A stretch of 64,000 bases of DNA from Dechloromonas sp. UBA6271 (lineage in GTDB: Bacteria; Pseudomonadota; Gammaproteobacteria; Burkholderiales; Rhodocyclaceae): positions 62,001 through 126,000 of the forward strand of contig DJUX01000006.1 of the NCBI GenBank assembly GCA_002440665.1, given 5' to 3'. The translations under genes were made by a program, and so were the position numbers. A model generated the notes under the pieces. It ran no database searches. It was not told the DNA's origin and saw only the letters and a list, made by a program, of their open reading frames with translations. Position 1 is the stretch's first letter. Every line of letters begins with the position of its first letter. Below, one piece after another: positions 31,998-41,590 of this stretch.

Positions 31998-33227
31998 TTG
32001 AGTGCCGTTGCCAAGCGTCTGACGCGCAGTTGCCTGATCGGTCATGTGAAGATCGGCGGCAGCGCCCCGGTCGTCGTCCAGTCGATGACCAATACCGACA
32101 CCGTGGATTATCTGGCTACCGCCCTGCAAACCGCCGAACTGGCGCGTGCCGGCTCGGAATTGGTGCGCATCACGGTCAATTCGCCGGAGGCCGCCGCCGC
32201 CGTGCCGAAAATCCGCGAGCATCTCGACCGGATGAACTGCAACGTGCCGCTGATTGGCGATTTTCACTATAACGGCCACCGTTTGCTGACCGAGCACCCG
32301 GCCTGCGCCGAGGCCTTGGCCAAGTACCGGATCAACCCGGGCAACGTCGGCTTCGGCCGGAAGAAGGACGAGCAGTTCGCGCAGATGGTCGAACTGGCCT
32401 GCAGGTACGACAAGCCGGTGCGCATCGGCGTCAACTGGGGCAGCCTCGATCAGGACTTGCTGGCGCGAATAATGGATGAAAATTCGCGTCGACCGCAACC
32501 GCTCGACGCCACCGAGATCATGCGCCACGCGATGGTCACCTCGGCGCTCGAATCCGCGGCCAAGGCCGAGGAAGTCGGGCTGGCCGGCGAGAAGATCATC
32601 CTGTCCTGCAAGGTGTCCAGCGTGCAGGACCTGATCGCCATCTACCGCGAACTGTCGCAACGTGCCGATTACGCGCTGCACCTCGGCCTGACCGAGGCTG
32701 GTATGGGCTCGAAGGGCATCGTCGCGTCGACCGCAGCACTCTCCGTACTGCTGCAGGAAGGCATCGGCGACACCATCCGCATTTCGCTGACGCCGGAACC
32801 CGGCGGCTCCCGCAGCCAGGAAGTCATCGTTGGCCAGGAAATCCTGCAGACCATGGGGCTGCGCGCCTTCACGCCGATGGTCGCGGCCTGCCCCGGCTGC
32901 GGGCGGACAACCAGCACCTTCTTCCAGGAACTGGCCGGCGAGGTGCAGGATTTCGTGCGCGCCAAAATGCCGGAATGGAAGCTGCGCTACGATGGCGCCG
33001 AGAACATGACGCTGGCCGTCATGGGCTGCATCGTCAACGGGCCGGGCGAATCCAAGCACGCCAATATCGGCATTTCCCTGCCGGGGACGGGCGAAGCACC
33101 TTCGGCGCCGGTCTACGAAGATGGCCAGAAAACGGTCACCCTGAAGGGCGACCACATCGCCGACGAATTCAAGCAGATCATCGAGCGCTACGTAGAGCGC
33201 ACCTACACCAAAAAACTGAAGTCATGA
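31998..33227 (+). CDS. ispG: 4-hydroxy-3-methylbut-2-en-1-yl diphosphate synthase
   Basis: A 409-residue iron-sulfur enzyme of the non-mevalonate isoprenoid pathway, converting MEcPP to HMBPP. The N-terminal barrel (VQSMTNTDT...IGDFHYNGH...RINPGNVG) and the C-terminal Fe-S domain (ACPGCGRTT and MGCIVNGPGE) are intact. The start appears to be TTG at 31998, as no in-frame ATG lies near the conserved N terminus. The region 32488-32498 carries an exact TTGCGGTCGAC core on the minus strand. The stop overlaps the hisS start. Confidence 0.96.
   Translation: MSAVAKRLTRSCLIGHVKIGGSAPVVVQSMTNTDTVDYLATALQTAELARAGSELVRITVNSPEAAAAVPKIREHLDRMNCNVPLIGDFHYNGHRLLTEHPACAEALAKYRINPGNVGFGRKKDEQFAQMVELACRYDKPVRIGVNWGSLDQDLLARIMDENSRRPQPLDATEIMRHAMVTSALESAAKAEEVGLAGEKIILSCKVSSVQDLIAIYRELSQRADYALHLGLTEAGMGSKGIVASTAALSVLLQEGIGDTIRISLTPEPGGSRSQEVIVGQEILQTMGLRAFTPMVAACPGCGRTTSTFFQELAGEVQDFVRAKMPEWKLRYDGAENMTLAVMGCIVNGPGESKHANIGISLPGTGEAPSAPVYEDGQKTVTLKGDHIADEFKQIIERYVERTYTKKLKS
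32488..32498 (-). repeat. TTGCGGTCGAC repeat core inside ispG
   Basis: Exact minus-strand core without the A-rich tail, encoding part of SRRPQPL. It may be a chance coding match. Confidence 0.3.
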
Positions 33228-34513
33228 GTCAGACATTACAAGCCGTGCGCGGGATGAACGACATCCTGCCCGACGAAGCGGCATTCTGGGAGCTGTTCGA
33301 GGACACCATCCGGTCGTGGCTGAAGGCCTACGGCTACCGCCCGATCCGCCTGCCGATCGTCGAACCGACGCCGCTTTTCAAGCGCGCCATCGGCGAAGTC
33401 ACCGACATCGTCGAGAAGGAAATGTATTCCTTCATCGACAGTCTCAATGGCGAACCGTTGACCCTGCGCCCGGAAGGGACGGCCGGCTGCGTGCGCGCCG
33501 TCATCCAGCACAACCTGATCGCCCGCCAGCCGCAGCGCCTTTACTATATCGGCCAGATGTACCGCCACGAGCGGCCGCAGAAGGGGCGTTACCGCCAGTT
33601 CCACCAGGTCGGCGTCGAGGCGCTCGGCTATGCCGGTCCCGACATCGATGCTGAAATGATCCTGATGGGCGCCCGTCTGTGGGCCGACCTTGGACTGGAC
33701 GGCATCGAACTGCAGCTCAACAGTCTCGGCCAGGCGGAAGAGCGCGCCCAGCATCGCGCCGCGCTGATCGCCTATTTCGAGGAAAACGCCGAGTTGCTCG
33801 ATGAGGACGGCAAGCGTCGCCTCTATACCAACCCGTTGCGCGTCCTCGATACCAAGAACCCGTCGCTGCAGGATCTATGCGCCGCGGCGCCGAAGCTGAT
33901 CGACTATCTCGGTGCCGAATCGCTGGCCCACTTCGAGGGCGTGCAGCGCGTGCTGCGCGACGCCGGCATTCCCTACACGATCAACCCGCGCCTGGTGCGC
34001 GGCCTCGACTATTACAACCTGACCGTCTTCGAGTGGGTCACCGACCGCCTCGGAGCGCAAGGCACGGTCTGCGCCGGCGGCCGCTATGACGGTCTGGTCG
34101 AGCAGCTCGGCGGCAAGGCGGCGCCGGCCTGTGGTTTCGCCATGGGCATCGAACGTCTGATCGCGCTGATCAAGGACGCGGGCGGCGAGCCGGCGGCCCC
34201 GGCGCCGGATGTCTATATGGTGCATCAGGGCGAGGCAGCCTCGCGCCTCGCTTTCCGCGTCGCTGAAGGGCTGCGCGACCAGGGTATTGCCGTGCTGCTG
34301 CATTGCGGCGATGGCAGCTTCAAGTCGCAGATGAAGAAGGCCGACGGTAGCGGCGCCACCTTCGCCGTGATTATCGGCGATGACGAGGCGGCGACCGGCG
34401 AAGCCCAGCTGAAACCGCTGCGCGAAGAAGGCGCGGCGCAACTGAAACTGAAAGTGGATGATCTGGCGGATGCCATCATCGGACAATTGATCGATTCGGA
34501 CGAAGAGGAATAA
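33224..34513 (+). CDS. hisS: Histidyl-tRNA synthetase
   Basis: A 429-residue class II aminoacyl-tRNA synthetase. Motif 2 is YRHERPQKGRYRQFHQ, the histidine A motifs include LVRGLDYYN and GGRYDGLVEQLGG, and motif 3 is GFAMGIERL. The C-terminal anticodon-binding domain spans about 330-425. The start at 33224 overlaps the ispG stop (ATGA). The long frame from 32975 is out-of-frame ispG sequence. HisS is downstream of ispG and upstream of yfgM/bamB/der, a classic conserved block. Confidence 0.98.
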   Translation: MSQTLQAVRGMNDILPDEAAFWELFEDTIRSWLKAYGYRPIRLPIVEPTPLFKRAIGEVTDIVEKEMYSFIDSLNGEPLTLRPEGTAGCVRAVIQHNLIARQPQRLYYIGQMYRHERPQKGRYRQFHQVGVEALGYAGPDIDAEMILMGARLWADLGLDGIELQLNSLGQAEERAQHRAALIAYFEENAELLDEDGKRRLYTNPLRVLDTKNPSLQDLCAAAPKLIDYLGAESLAHFEGVQRVLRDAGIPYTINPRLVRGLDYYNLTVFEWVTDRLGAQGTVCAGGRYDGLVEQLGGKAAPACGFAMGIERLIALIKDAGGEPAAPAPDVYMVHQGEAASRLAFRVAEGLRDQGIAVLLHCGDGSFKSQMKKADGSGATFAVIIGDDEAATGEAQLKPLREEGAAQLKLKVDDLADAIIGQLIDSDEEE

Positions 34514-34517
34514 GCAC

Positions 34518-35165
34518 ATGGCGCATTACGACCTCGAAGAACAGGAACAGATAGATTCCCTGAAAACCTGGTGGAAGATGTACGGCAACCTTGTCTCCGG
34601 GGTGCTCGTCGCCATCTCCGTTGCAGGGCTCGGCTGGCAGGGCTGGGGCTGGTACCAGCGCAGCCAGGCGGCGCAGGCCGCAGGAATCTACGCCGTTCTG
34701 GAACAGGCCGCCGCATTGCGCGACGGACAGAAGGTCAAGGCTGCCGCCGGTGAACTGGCCGAAAAATTCGGCAGCACCAGCTACGCCTGGCTGGGCGCGC
34801 TGGTCGCGGCCCGCCAGTCATTCGACGCCGGCGACCTGAAGACGGCCAGGGCCCAGCTGAGCTGGGCGGTCGATAACGCCAAGGACGAAGTCAAGGATCT
34901 GGCCCGCCTGCGCCTGGCAGCGGTCCTGCTCGACGAAAAGGCCTACGACGAAGCCCTGAAGCAGCTCGAAGCGGCTCATGATGCCGCGTTCGCTGCCCGC
35001 TTCCTCGAACTCAAGGGCGATGTGCTGGCCGCCCAGGGCAAGGTGCCGGAAGCGCGCGCCGCCTACAAGGCAGCGCTGGACAAGGGCGATGTGCGCGAAG
35101 GCAGGGGTGGCGCCGGCCGCGAACTGCTGCGCCAGAAGCTCGACAGCCTCGGCGGGGCGGCATGA
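34518..35165 (+). CDS. yfgM: YfgM-family SecYEG-associated TPR protein
   Basis: A 215-residue inner-membrane protein. A cytoplasmic N terminus (HYDLEEQEQIDSLKTWWKMY) is followed by one helix (about 24-44) and a periplasmic TPR-like domain. E. coli YfgM attaches to the SecYEG translocon and works with PpiD in periplasmic chaperone traffic. Gene order hisS-yfgM-bamB-der agrees. It overlaps bamB by four bases. Confidence 0.92.
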   Translation: MAHYDLEEQEQIDSLKTWWKMYGNLVSGVLVAISVAGLGWQGWGWYQRSQAAQAAGIYAVLEQAAALRDGQKVKAAAGELAEKFGSTSYAWLGALVAARQSFDAGDLKTARAQLSWAVDNAKDEVKDLARLRLAAVLLDEKAYDEALKQLEAAHDAAFAARFLELKGDVLAAQGKVPEARAAYKAALDKGDVREGRGGAGRELLRQKLDSLGGAA

Positions 35166-36325
35166 TGTCGTTGCGTTCGCTCCCGCTGCTGGCCGCTGCC
35201 AGCCTGTCCATCGCCGGTTGCTCGACGTTCTCCGACACCGTGGACAAGATCAATCCGTTCGCCTCGTCGGGGCCGAAGATGGCTGTGCTGACGCCGATCA
35301 CTCAGAGCATCGAGCCGCGCGACCAGTGGTCGGCCAGCATCGGCAAGGCTGGTGACTACACCTTCACGCCGGCTGTCGTCGGCAGCGCGGTTTACGTTGC
35401 CGCCCGCGACGGCACGCTGAGCAAGCTGGTGGATGGCCGCGCTGCATGGTCGATCAAGGCCGGCCAGCCGCTGTCGGCCGGCGTTGGCGCCGATTCGCGG
35501 CTGGTTGCCGTCGGCACCGCCAAGGGCGAGGTGCTGGCCTTTTCCGCCGAGGATGGCCGGCCGCTCTGGCAGGTCCGGGTAACCAGCGAAGTGCTGGCGG
35601 CGCCGGCGGTTGGCACCGATGGCGTCGTCGTCAAGAGCGGCGACAATCGTGTGGTGCTGCTCGATGCCGCCGACGGCACGCGCAAGTGGATCTATCAGCG
35701 GGCGACGCCGTCGCTGTCGCTGCGCAGTGCGGCGCCGCCGGTCTTTGCCGACCGCTTCGTCTTCGTCGGCTTCCCGGGCGGCAGGCTGGTGGCGCTGGCG
35801 CTGCAGAACGGCACGCCGGTCTGGGAAGGCCCGGTCGCTTTGCCCAAGGGCGCGACGGAACTGGATCGCGTGGCGGATGTCGTCAGCGTGCCGGTGATGG
35901 ACGGGCGCATGATTTGCGCGGTCGCCTTCCAGGGGCGGGTCGCCTGTTTCGACATGTCGCAGGGCGGGTCGCTGCTCTGGTCGCGTGATATCTCTTCGGC
36001 CGCGGGGCTGGCGCTCGACAACCGCTATCTGTTCGTGACCGACGAGCGCGGTGCCGTGCATGCGCTGGATCGCAATTCCGGCAGCAGCATGTGGAAGCAG
36101 GACAAGCTGCTTAATCGCGCGGTCTCGGGACCTGCCGTCCAGGGCAGCGTGGTGGCCGTGGCCGATGCGGAAGGGATTGTCCACTTCCTGTCGCGTGAGG
36201 ATGGCGGCTTTGTGGCCCGCAAGAAAATCGACGGCACGCCGGTGCGCACGCCGGTCCAGACGCTCGGTTCGGCCTTCCTGGTGCAGACCAGCGGCGGCAG
36301 CGTCAACGCGATCGAGGCACGATGA
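35162..36325 (+). CDS. bamB: Outer membrane protein assembly lipoprotein BamB
   Basis: A 387-residue lipoprotein of the BAM complex. The lipobox LSIAGC gives a lipidated Cys at about residue 20, and an eight-bladed PQQ-type beta-propeller follows, with repeated motifs such as DGRPLWQVRV, DGTRKWIYQR and NGTPVWEGPV. BamB helps BamA fold outer-membrane beta-barrels. The start overlaps yfgM and the stop overlaps der, so translation is coupled on both sides. Two adjacent ATG codons (35162, 35165) are possible starts. Confidence 0.95.
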   Translation: MMSLRSLPLLAAASLSIAGCSTFSDTVDKINPFASSGPKMAVLTPITQSIEPRDQWSASIGKAGDYTFTPAVVGSAVYVAARDGTLSKLVDGRAAWSIKAGQPLSAGVGADSRLVAVGTAKGEVLAFSAEDGRPLWQVRVTSEVLAAPAVGTDGVVVKSGDNRVVLLDAADGTRKWIYQRATPSLSLRSAAPPVFADRFVFVGFPGGRLVALALQNGTPVWEGPVALPKGATELDRVADVVSVPVMDGRMICAVAFQGRVACFDMSQGGSLLWSRDISSAAGLALDNRYLFVTDERGAVHALDRNSGSSMWKQDKLLNRAVSGPAVQGSVVAVADAEGIVHFLSREDGGFVARKKIDGTPVRTPVQTLGSAFLVQTSGGSVNAIEAR

Positions 36326-37653
36326 AACCTACCCTGGTCCTCGTTGGCCGTCCCAATGTCGGCAAGTCGACTTTGTTCAACCGCCTGACCAAGTCGCGCG
36401 ACGCCATCGTCGCCGATCTGCCCGGCCTGACGCGCGATCGTCATTACGGACACGGCAAGCTGGGCGGCAAGCCTTACCTGGTGGTCGATACCGGCGGTTT
36501 CGAACCGCTGGTCAAGGACGGTATCCTGCACGAAATGGCGCGCCAGACCGAGCAGGCGATCGCCGAAGCCGATGCGGTCATTTTTGTCGTTGATGGCCGC
36601 ACCGGTATCACGCCGCACGACAAGGAAATCGCCAACAAGCTGCGGCGCCTGGAGCGGCCGGTGTTCGTTGCGGTCAACAAGTCGGAAGGCATGAATTCCG
36701 GGATGGTCGAGGCGGATTTCCACGAACTCGGCCTTGGCGAGCCGAATGCGATTTCCTCCGCGCATGGCGAGGGGGTGCGTGGTCTGGTCGAACTTGCACT
36801 GGCCTCCTTCCCCGAGCCGGAAGAAGAGGAAGAAAAATCCGATGCCGTGCGCGTCGCCATCGTCGGCCGGCCGAATGTCGGCAAATCAACGCTGATCAAT
36901 ACGCTGCTTGGCGAAGAGCGCGTCATTGCCTTCGATGCACCGGGCACCACGCGCGATTCGATCGAGATCGATTTCGAGCGCGCCGGCAAGAAATACGTGC
37001 TGGTAGACACCGCCGGCATGCGCAAGCGCGGCAAGGTCTTCGAGTCGATCGAGAAATTCTCGGTGGTCAAGACACTGAAAGCGATCGAGGATGCCAATGT
37101 CGTCATCCTGATGGTCGACGCCCAGGCCGATGTCTCGGAGCAGGATGCGCATATCGCCGACTTCATCGTCCAGTCGGGGCGGGCGCTGGTGGTCGCGGTT
37201 AACAAATGGGACGGTCTCGACGCCTATACCCGCGAGCAGACCCGCGTCATTCTCCAGCGCAAGCTGAAGTTCCTCGACTTCGCCAAGTTCCACTTCATTT
37301 CCGCGCGCGACAATATCGGTCTGCCGGCCGTGTTCCGCTCGGTCGACGCCGCCTACGCGGCAGCGATGGCAAAGATGTCGACGCCGCGCCTGGCCCGCGT
37401 GCTGGCCGATGCCGTGGCCAAGCAGGCGCCACCCAAGCACGGTGCCTTCCGGCCGAAGCCGCGCTATGCCCACCAGGGCGGTTCCAACCCGCCGATCATC
37501 GTCGTCCATGGCAATGCGGTCGATCACATCAGTGACAGCTATCGCCGTTACCTGGAACATACCTTCCGCGAGGCGTTCAAGTTGCAGGGTACGCCGCTGC
37601 GTATCCAGTTCGTGACCGCCAAGAATCCGTTCGCCGACAAGGACAAGAAATAA
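36322..37653 (+). CDS. der: Ribosome biogenesis GTPase Der (EngA)
   Basis: A 443-residue essential GTPase with two consecutive G domains and a C-terminal KH-like domain, acting in 50S subunit assembly. The first P-loop GRPNVGKST lies near residue 8 and the second near residue 180 (IVGRPNVGKSTLINTLLG), with DTAGMRKRGKV as G3 of domain two and NKWDGLD as G4. An acidic linker (EPEEEEEKSD) separates the G domains. It is the last gene of the ispG-der block; an hfq promoter follows. Confidence 0.98.
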   Translation: MKPTLVLVGRPNVGKSTLFNRLTKSRDAIVADLPGLTRDRHYGHGKLGGKPYLVVDTGGFEPLVKDGILHEMARQTEQAIAEADAVIFVVDGRTGITPHDKEIANKLRRLERPVFVAVNKSEGMNSGMVEADFHELGLGEPNAISSAHGEGVRGLVELALASFPEPEEEEEKSDAVRVAIVGRPNVGKSTLINTLLGEERVIAFDAPGTTRDSIEIDFERAGKKYVLVDTAGMRKRGKVFESIEKFSVVKTLKAIEDANVVILMVDAQADVSEQDAHIADFIVQSGRALVVAVNKWDGLDAYTREQTRVILQRKLKFLDFAKFHFISARDNIGLPAVFRSVDAAYAAAMAKMSTPRLARVLADAVAKQAPPKHGAFRPKPRYAHQGGSNPPIIVVHGNAVDHISDSYRRYLEHTFREAFKLQGTPLRIQFVTAKNPFADKDKK

Positions 37654-37665
37654 AGCAGAAATATT

Positions 37666-37695
37666 TTGGCGCCATGCAGCAATTTTCGGTACATT
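37666..37695 (+). promoter_or_regulatory. Likely promoter of hfq
   Basis: TTGGCG (37666-37671) and TACATT (37690-37695) with an 18-base spacer, 37 bases upstream of the hfq start in an AT-rich gap. Confidence 0.5.
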
Positions 37696-37731
37696 AGGCA
37701 ACTCATAACAACACACATGGAGCTCAACACC

Positions 37732-37968
37732 ATGAGCAACAAAGGGCAACTCTTACAAGACCCCTTCCTCAACGCTCTTCGCCGCGAGCACGTTCCCGTC
37801 TCTATCTACCTGGTAAACGGGATCAAATTGCAGGGCCAGGTTGAATCCTTCGACCAGTACGTCGTACTGCTGAAGAACACGGTTACCCAGATGGTGTACA
37901 AGCACGCCATCTCGACGGTGGTTCCGGCGCGTCCGGTCAACCTCCAGCAAGAACAGGCGGCGGAATAA
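37732..37968 (+). CDS. hfq: RNA chaperone Hfq
   Basis: A 78-residue hexameric Sm-like protein that pairs small RNAs with mRNAs. The Sm1 strand region SIYLVNGIKLQGQVESFDQY and the Sm2 motif VYKHAIST are canonical, and the short C-terminal tail is typical of betaproteobacteria. The start at 37732 has GGAG at 37719-37722 upstream. hflX, hflK and hflC follow in the usual order. A GGCCTGCC hairpin lies at 37985-38005 between hfq and hflX. Confidence 0.98.
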   Translation: MSNKGQLLQDPFLNALRREHVPVSIYLVNGIKLQGQVESFDQYVVLLKNTVTQMVYKHAISTVVPARPVNLQQEQAAE

Positions 37969-37984
37969 TAAGCCTCTGCTCAAT

Positions 37985-38005
37985 GGCCTGCCCGATTGGC
38001 AGGCC
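37985..38005 (+). other. Hairpin between hfq and hflX
   Basis: Perfect 8-base arms GGCCTGCC and GGCAGGCC around a 5-base loop, with no T tract. It could be a partial terminator or an mRNA processing stem. Confidence 0.5.
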
Positions 38006-38031
38006 GCTGCTTCTCCCTCCAGAAAATGCCC

Positions 38032-39186
38032 ATGACTGAACGACCCGCCGCCGGCGAACGCGCGGTGATCGTTCAACTTGACTTCGGTCAGCCTGATCTC
38101 GAAGATCAGCTGGAAGAGGTTCGCCTGCTGGCCGAGTCGGCGGGCGGGCTGGTCGTTGCCGAAGTGTTCGGCCGGCGTCATAGTCCGGATCCGAAGACTT
38201 ATGCCGGCAGGGGCAAGGTACAGGAAATCGCGGCGATGCTGGCGGCGGGCGAGGCCGACCTGGTGATTTTCAATCACGAACTGTCGCCAGCCCAGGAACG
38301 CAATCTCGAACGCGAACTCAAATGTCGCGTGATCGACCGCACCAGCCTGATTCTCGACATCTTTGCCCTGCGCGCCGCCAGCGCCGAGGGCAAGCTGCAG
38401 GTCGAACTGGCGCAGCTCGAGCATTTGTCCACGCGGCTGGTGCGCGGCTGGACCCACCTGGAACGGCAGCGCGGTGGTATCGGCATGCGCGGCCCGGGTG
38501 AAACCCAGCTCGAAACCGACCGCCGGCTGCTCGGCAATCGCGTCAAGTTGTTGAAAGAGCGTCTGGAAAAGCTCTCGCGCCAGCGCGGCGTGCAGCGCAA
38601 GGCACGGATGCGCGGCGATGTGCTCAACGTTTCGCTGGTCGGCTACACCAATGCCGGCAAGTCCACTCTGTTCAACGCGCTGACCCATGCTGGCGTCTAT
38701 GCCGCCAACAAGCTTTTCGCAACGCTCGATACCACGTCGCGCAAGTTGTGGATCGAGGGCGCCGGCAATATCGTCATTTCCGATACCGTCGGCTTCATCC
38801 GTGATTTGCCGCACTCGCTGGTCGATGCCTTTCATGCCACGCTGGAAGCGGCCATCGACGCCGATGTGCTTCTGCATGTGGTGGACAGTGCCAGCCATGC
38901 CCGCGACGAGCAGATGGTCGAAGTCGACAAGGTGCTCGAGGAGATCGGTGCCCATGACCTCAGGCAGGTGATTGTCTGGAACAAGATCGACCTGACCGAG
39001 GCCGCGCCCGGAGTCGAGCGTGGCGAGTATGGTAATATCGCGCGCGTTCGTGTCAGTGCGCGGTCAGGCGAGGGGCTGGACCTGTTGCGTGAATCCCTCG
39101 CCGAATATGCCCGAAGCAAGGCCGAAAGTCGCCAGGAAGCACTGGCAGCGGCCGCCCGCAATGCCCAACCAGATTACATAAACTAA
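38032..39186 (+). CDS. hflX: GTPase HflX
   Basis: A 384-residue ribosome-splitting GTPase active in stress. The N-terminal HflX domain (about 10-190) contains YAGRGKVQEIAAML and GGIGMRGPGETQLETDRR. The G domain has P-loop GYTNAGKSTLFN, G3 DTVGFIRDLPH and G4 NKIDL. The start at ATG 38032 gives MTERPAAGERAV; ATG 38026 is two codons upstream and also possible. The gene lies between hfq and hflK as in E. coli. Confidence 0.95.
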   Translation: MTERPAAGERAVIVQLDFGQPDLEDQLEEVRLLAESAGGLVVAEVFGRRHSPDPKTYAGRGKVQEIAAMLAAGEADLVIFNHELSPAQERNLERELKCRVIDRTSLILDIFALRAASAEGKLQVELAQLEHLSTRLVRGWTHLERQRGGIGMRGPGETQLETDRRLLGNRVKLLKERLEKLSRQRGVQRKARMRGDVLNVSLVGYTNAGKSTLFNALTHAGVYAANKLFATLDTTSRKLWIEGAGNIVISDTVGFIRDLPHSLVDAFHATLEAAIDADVLLHVVDSASHARDEQMVEVDKVLEEIGAHDLRQVIVWNKIDLTEAAPGVERGEYGNIARVRVSARSGEGLDLLRESLAEYARSKAESRQEALAAAARNAQPDYIN

Positions 39187-39222
39187 TCCCCAATCCAGAT
39201 GATCCCGACACTAGGAATTTTC

Positions 39223-40521
39223 ATGTCACTCAACGACCCGCAGTGGGGTAACCGTGGCGATGACGACAAGCCGAACAGCGGTGGTCCGCGCCGGCCGAAC
39301 CAGGGGCCGCCCGACCTCGAAGAGCTTTGGCGCGACTTCAACCGCAAGCTGAACGGCATGTTCGGCAAGAAGGGCGGCGGTGGCGGCAACAACGGTGGCG
39401 GCGACGGGCCGCGTCTGCCGCAGATTGACTTCAATCCGAAATTTCTCGGCGGCGGGATCGGTTTGCTCGTGGGGCTGGCCTTCGTCGTCTGGCTGGCTTC
39501 CGGCTTCTACATCGTCGATGCCTCGCAGCGCGGCATCGTGCTCCAGTTCGGCAAATACAAGGAAACGACCGAACCAGGCCTGCGCTGGCGTCTGCCGTAT
39601 CCGATCCAGTCGGTCGACCTGGTCAACCTGACCGGGGTGCGTACCGTCGAAATCGGCTACCGCGGCAGCGAGCGCAACAAGGTGCTGAAAGAGGCCCTGA
39701 TGCTGACCGATGACGAGAACATCGTGAACATCCAGTTCGCCGTCCAGTATTTCCTCAAGGATCCGGTCGAGTTCCTGTTCAACAATCGCCATCCGGACGA
39801 TGCGGTAATGGGCGCTGCCGAAACAGCTGTGCGCGAAATCGTCGGCCGCAGCCGGATGAATTTCGTGCTTTACGAAGGTCGCGAGCAGATCGCCACCCAG
39901 GCTGCCAACCTGATGCAGGAAATTCTCGATCGCTATAATGCGGGCATCCTGATCTCCAAAGTGACGATGCAGAACGCGCAGCCGCCCGAGCAGGTGCAGG
40001 CGGCGTTCGATGATGCCGTCAAGGCCAGCCAGGATCGCGAACGGCAGAAGAACGAAGGCCAGGCCTATGCCAACGACGTGATTCCCAAAGCCAAGGGCAC
40101 TGCCGCCCGCCTGCTGGAAGAAGCCGGCGGCCACAAGCAGCGGGTGATCTCGACCGCCGAAGGCGATGCCTCGCGCTTCAAGCAGGTGCAGGTCGAGTAC
40201 GCCAAGGCGCCGGAGGTGACGCGGCAGCGCATGTATCTCGAAACCATGCAGCAGCTTTACTCCAGTACCAGCAAGGTCCTGATCGACGCCAAGGGTCAGG
40301 GCAATCTGCTCTACCTGCCGCTCGACAAGCTGATGCAGGCAGCTGGTGCCGCGACTGCCGCGCCGGTTGCTGCGGAAGCGGCGGCAGCGCCCGCCCAGGG
40401 GCAGGCCAGAGCGGCGGCACCGACCAGCAATGAGTCGCCGCCACAACTTGATAACTCGCTGAACAACCAGAGCCGCCCGCGTGAGCCCTCGTTGCGTTCT
40501 CGTGACCGGGAGGCCCGTTGA
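39223..40521 (+). CDS. hflK: FtsH protease modulator HflK
   Basis: A 432-residue inner-membrane SPFH/prohibitin protein. A Gly/Pro/Asp-rich N-terminal region (MSLNDPQWGN... with a GGGGG run) precedes the membrane helix (about 82-100) and the SPFH domain (about 100-300), then an Ala/Gln-rich tail. With HflC it forms a large cage around FtsH and modulates degradation of membrane proteins. The start at 39223 is preferred over 39199 because AGGA lies upstream and MSLNDPQWG is the usual opening. hflC starts in the stop codon. Confidence 0.95.
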   Translation: MSLNDPQWGNRGDDDKPNSGGPRRPNQGPPDLEELWRDFNRKLNGMFGKKGGGGGNNGGGDGPRLPQIDFNPKFLGGGIGLLVGLAFVVWLASGFYIVDASQRGIVLQFGKYKETTEPGLRWRLPYPIQSVDLVNLTGVRTVEIGYRGSERNKVLKEALMLTDDENIVNIQFAVQYFLKDPVEFLFNNRHPDDAVMGAAETAVREIVGRSRMNFVLYEGREQIATQAANLMQEILDRYNAGILISKVTMQNAQPPEQVQAAFDDAVKASQDRERQKNEGQAYANDVIPKAKGTAARLLEEAGGHKQRVISTAEGDASRFKQVQVEYAKAPEVTRQRMYLETMQQLYSSTSKVLIDAKGQGNLLYLPLDKLMQAAGAATAAPVAAEAAAAPAQGQARAAAPTSNESPPQLDNSLNNQSRPREPSLRSRDREAR

Positions 40522-41408
40522 TGAATTCCAGATTGAATGTATTGGCGGCGATTGCACTGACCGTGCTGGTCGTCATCGCCATGTCGATGTTTACCGTCGA
40601 TCAGCGGCAACACGCGCTGGTTTTCCAGCTTGGTGAAGTCAAGCGGGTAATTTCCGAGCCGGGTCTGAATTTCAAGATCCCGATGATCCAGAATGTCCGT
40701 TTCTTCGACAACCGCATCCTGACGCTGGACAACAACGAGCCGGAGCGTTTCATCACTTCCGAGAAGAAGAACGTGCTCGTCGATTCCTACGTCAAATGGC
40801 GGATCATCGACCCCAAGCTCTATTACATCTCGGTCGGTGGTGATGAGGCTCGGGCCAAGACCCGCTTGAACCAGACGGTGAACGCCGGCCTGCGCGAGGA
40901 GTTCGGCAAGCGGACGGTGCACGACGTGATTTCCGGCGAGCGCGAACAGATCATGGAAGACATGCGCGTCAAGGCCGACGCCGATGCACGCAAGATCGGT
41001 GTGCAGATCGTCGACGTGCGGCTGAAGCGGGTCGAATTGCCGAACGAGGTCAGCGAAGCGGTTTATCGCCGCATGGAAGCCGAACGCAAGCGGGTGGCCA
41101 ACGAGCTGCGCTCCGAGGGTTACGCCGAAGCGGAAAAGATTCGTGCCGATGCCGATCGCCAACGTGAAGTCATCGTTGCCGATGCCTACCGCGACGCGCA
41201 GAAGATCAAGGGCGAGGGCGATGCCCAGGCGACGGCGATCTACGGTCAGGCCTTCGGCCAGAATCCCGAGTTCTATTCCTTCTACCGCAGTCTGGAAGCC
41301 TATCGCAGCAGCTTCAAGGGCAAGAGCGACGTGCTGGTGGTCGAACCCAATTCCGATTTCTTCAAGTACATGAAGGGCGGCGGGCGCGGCAACGACAAAG
41401 GCAAATGA
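40521..41408 (+). CDS. hflC: FtsH protease modulator HflC
   Basis: A 295-residue SPFH-domain partner of HflK. The N-terminal membrane anchor (about 5-25) is followed by TVDQRQHALVFQLGEVKRV and the SPFH core. The C-terminal coiled-coil region ERKRVANELRSEGYAEAEKI is characteristic. The start overlaps the hflK stop (TGATG) and the stop overlaps the DUF2065 gene (ATGA), so translation is coupled throughout. Confidence 0.96.
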   Translation: MNSRLNVLAAIALTVLVVIAMSMFTVDQRQHALVFQLGEVKRVISEPGLNFKIPMIQNVRFFDNRILTLDNNEPERFITSEKKNVLVDSYVKWRIIDPKLYYISVGGDEARAKTRLNQTVNAGLREEFGKRTVHDVISGEREQIMEDMRVKADADARKIGVQIVDVRLKRVELPNEVSEAVYRRMEAERKRVANELRSEGYAEAEKIRADADRQREVIVADAYRDAQKIKGEGDAQATAIYGQAFGQNPEFYSFYRSLEAYRSSFKGKSDVLVVEPNSDFFKYMKGGGRGNDKGK

Positions 41409-41590
41409 CCTCGACGTTGCTGCTGGCCTTCGCGCTGATGCTGGTGCTCGAAGGCCTGATGCCCTTCATCGCCCCGGCGGCGTGGCGTGAAACCTTCCGC
41501 CGTCTCGTTCAACTCACGGACGGGCAGATTCGCTTCATCGGTTTGACCTCGATGATCGTCGGCCTCGTCCTGCTCATGGTCTTTGCATGA
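41405..41590 (+). CDS. DUF2065 small inner-membrane protein
   Basis: A 61-residue protein with two hydrophobic segments (about 4-22 and 42-60) joined by WRETFRRLVQLTDGQIRFIG, the DUF2065 (YjeT-like) pattern. E. coli has yjeT at the equivalent place between hflC and purA. Function is not known. It overlaps both hflC and hisZ by four bases. Confidence 0.88.
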   Translation: MTSTLLLAFALMLVLEGLMPFIAPAAWRETFRRLVQLTDGQIRFIGLTSMIVGLVLLMVFA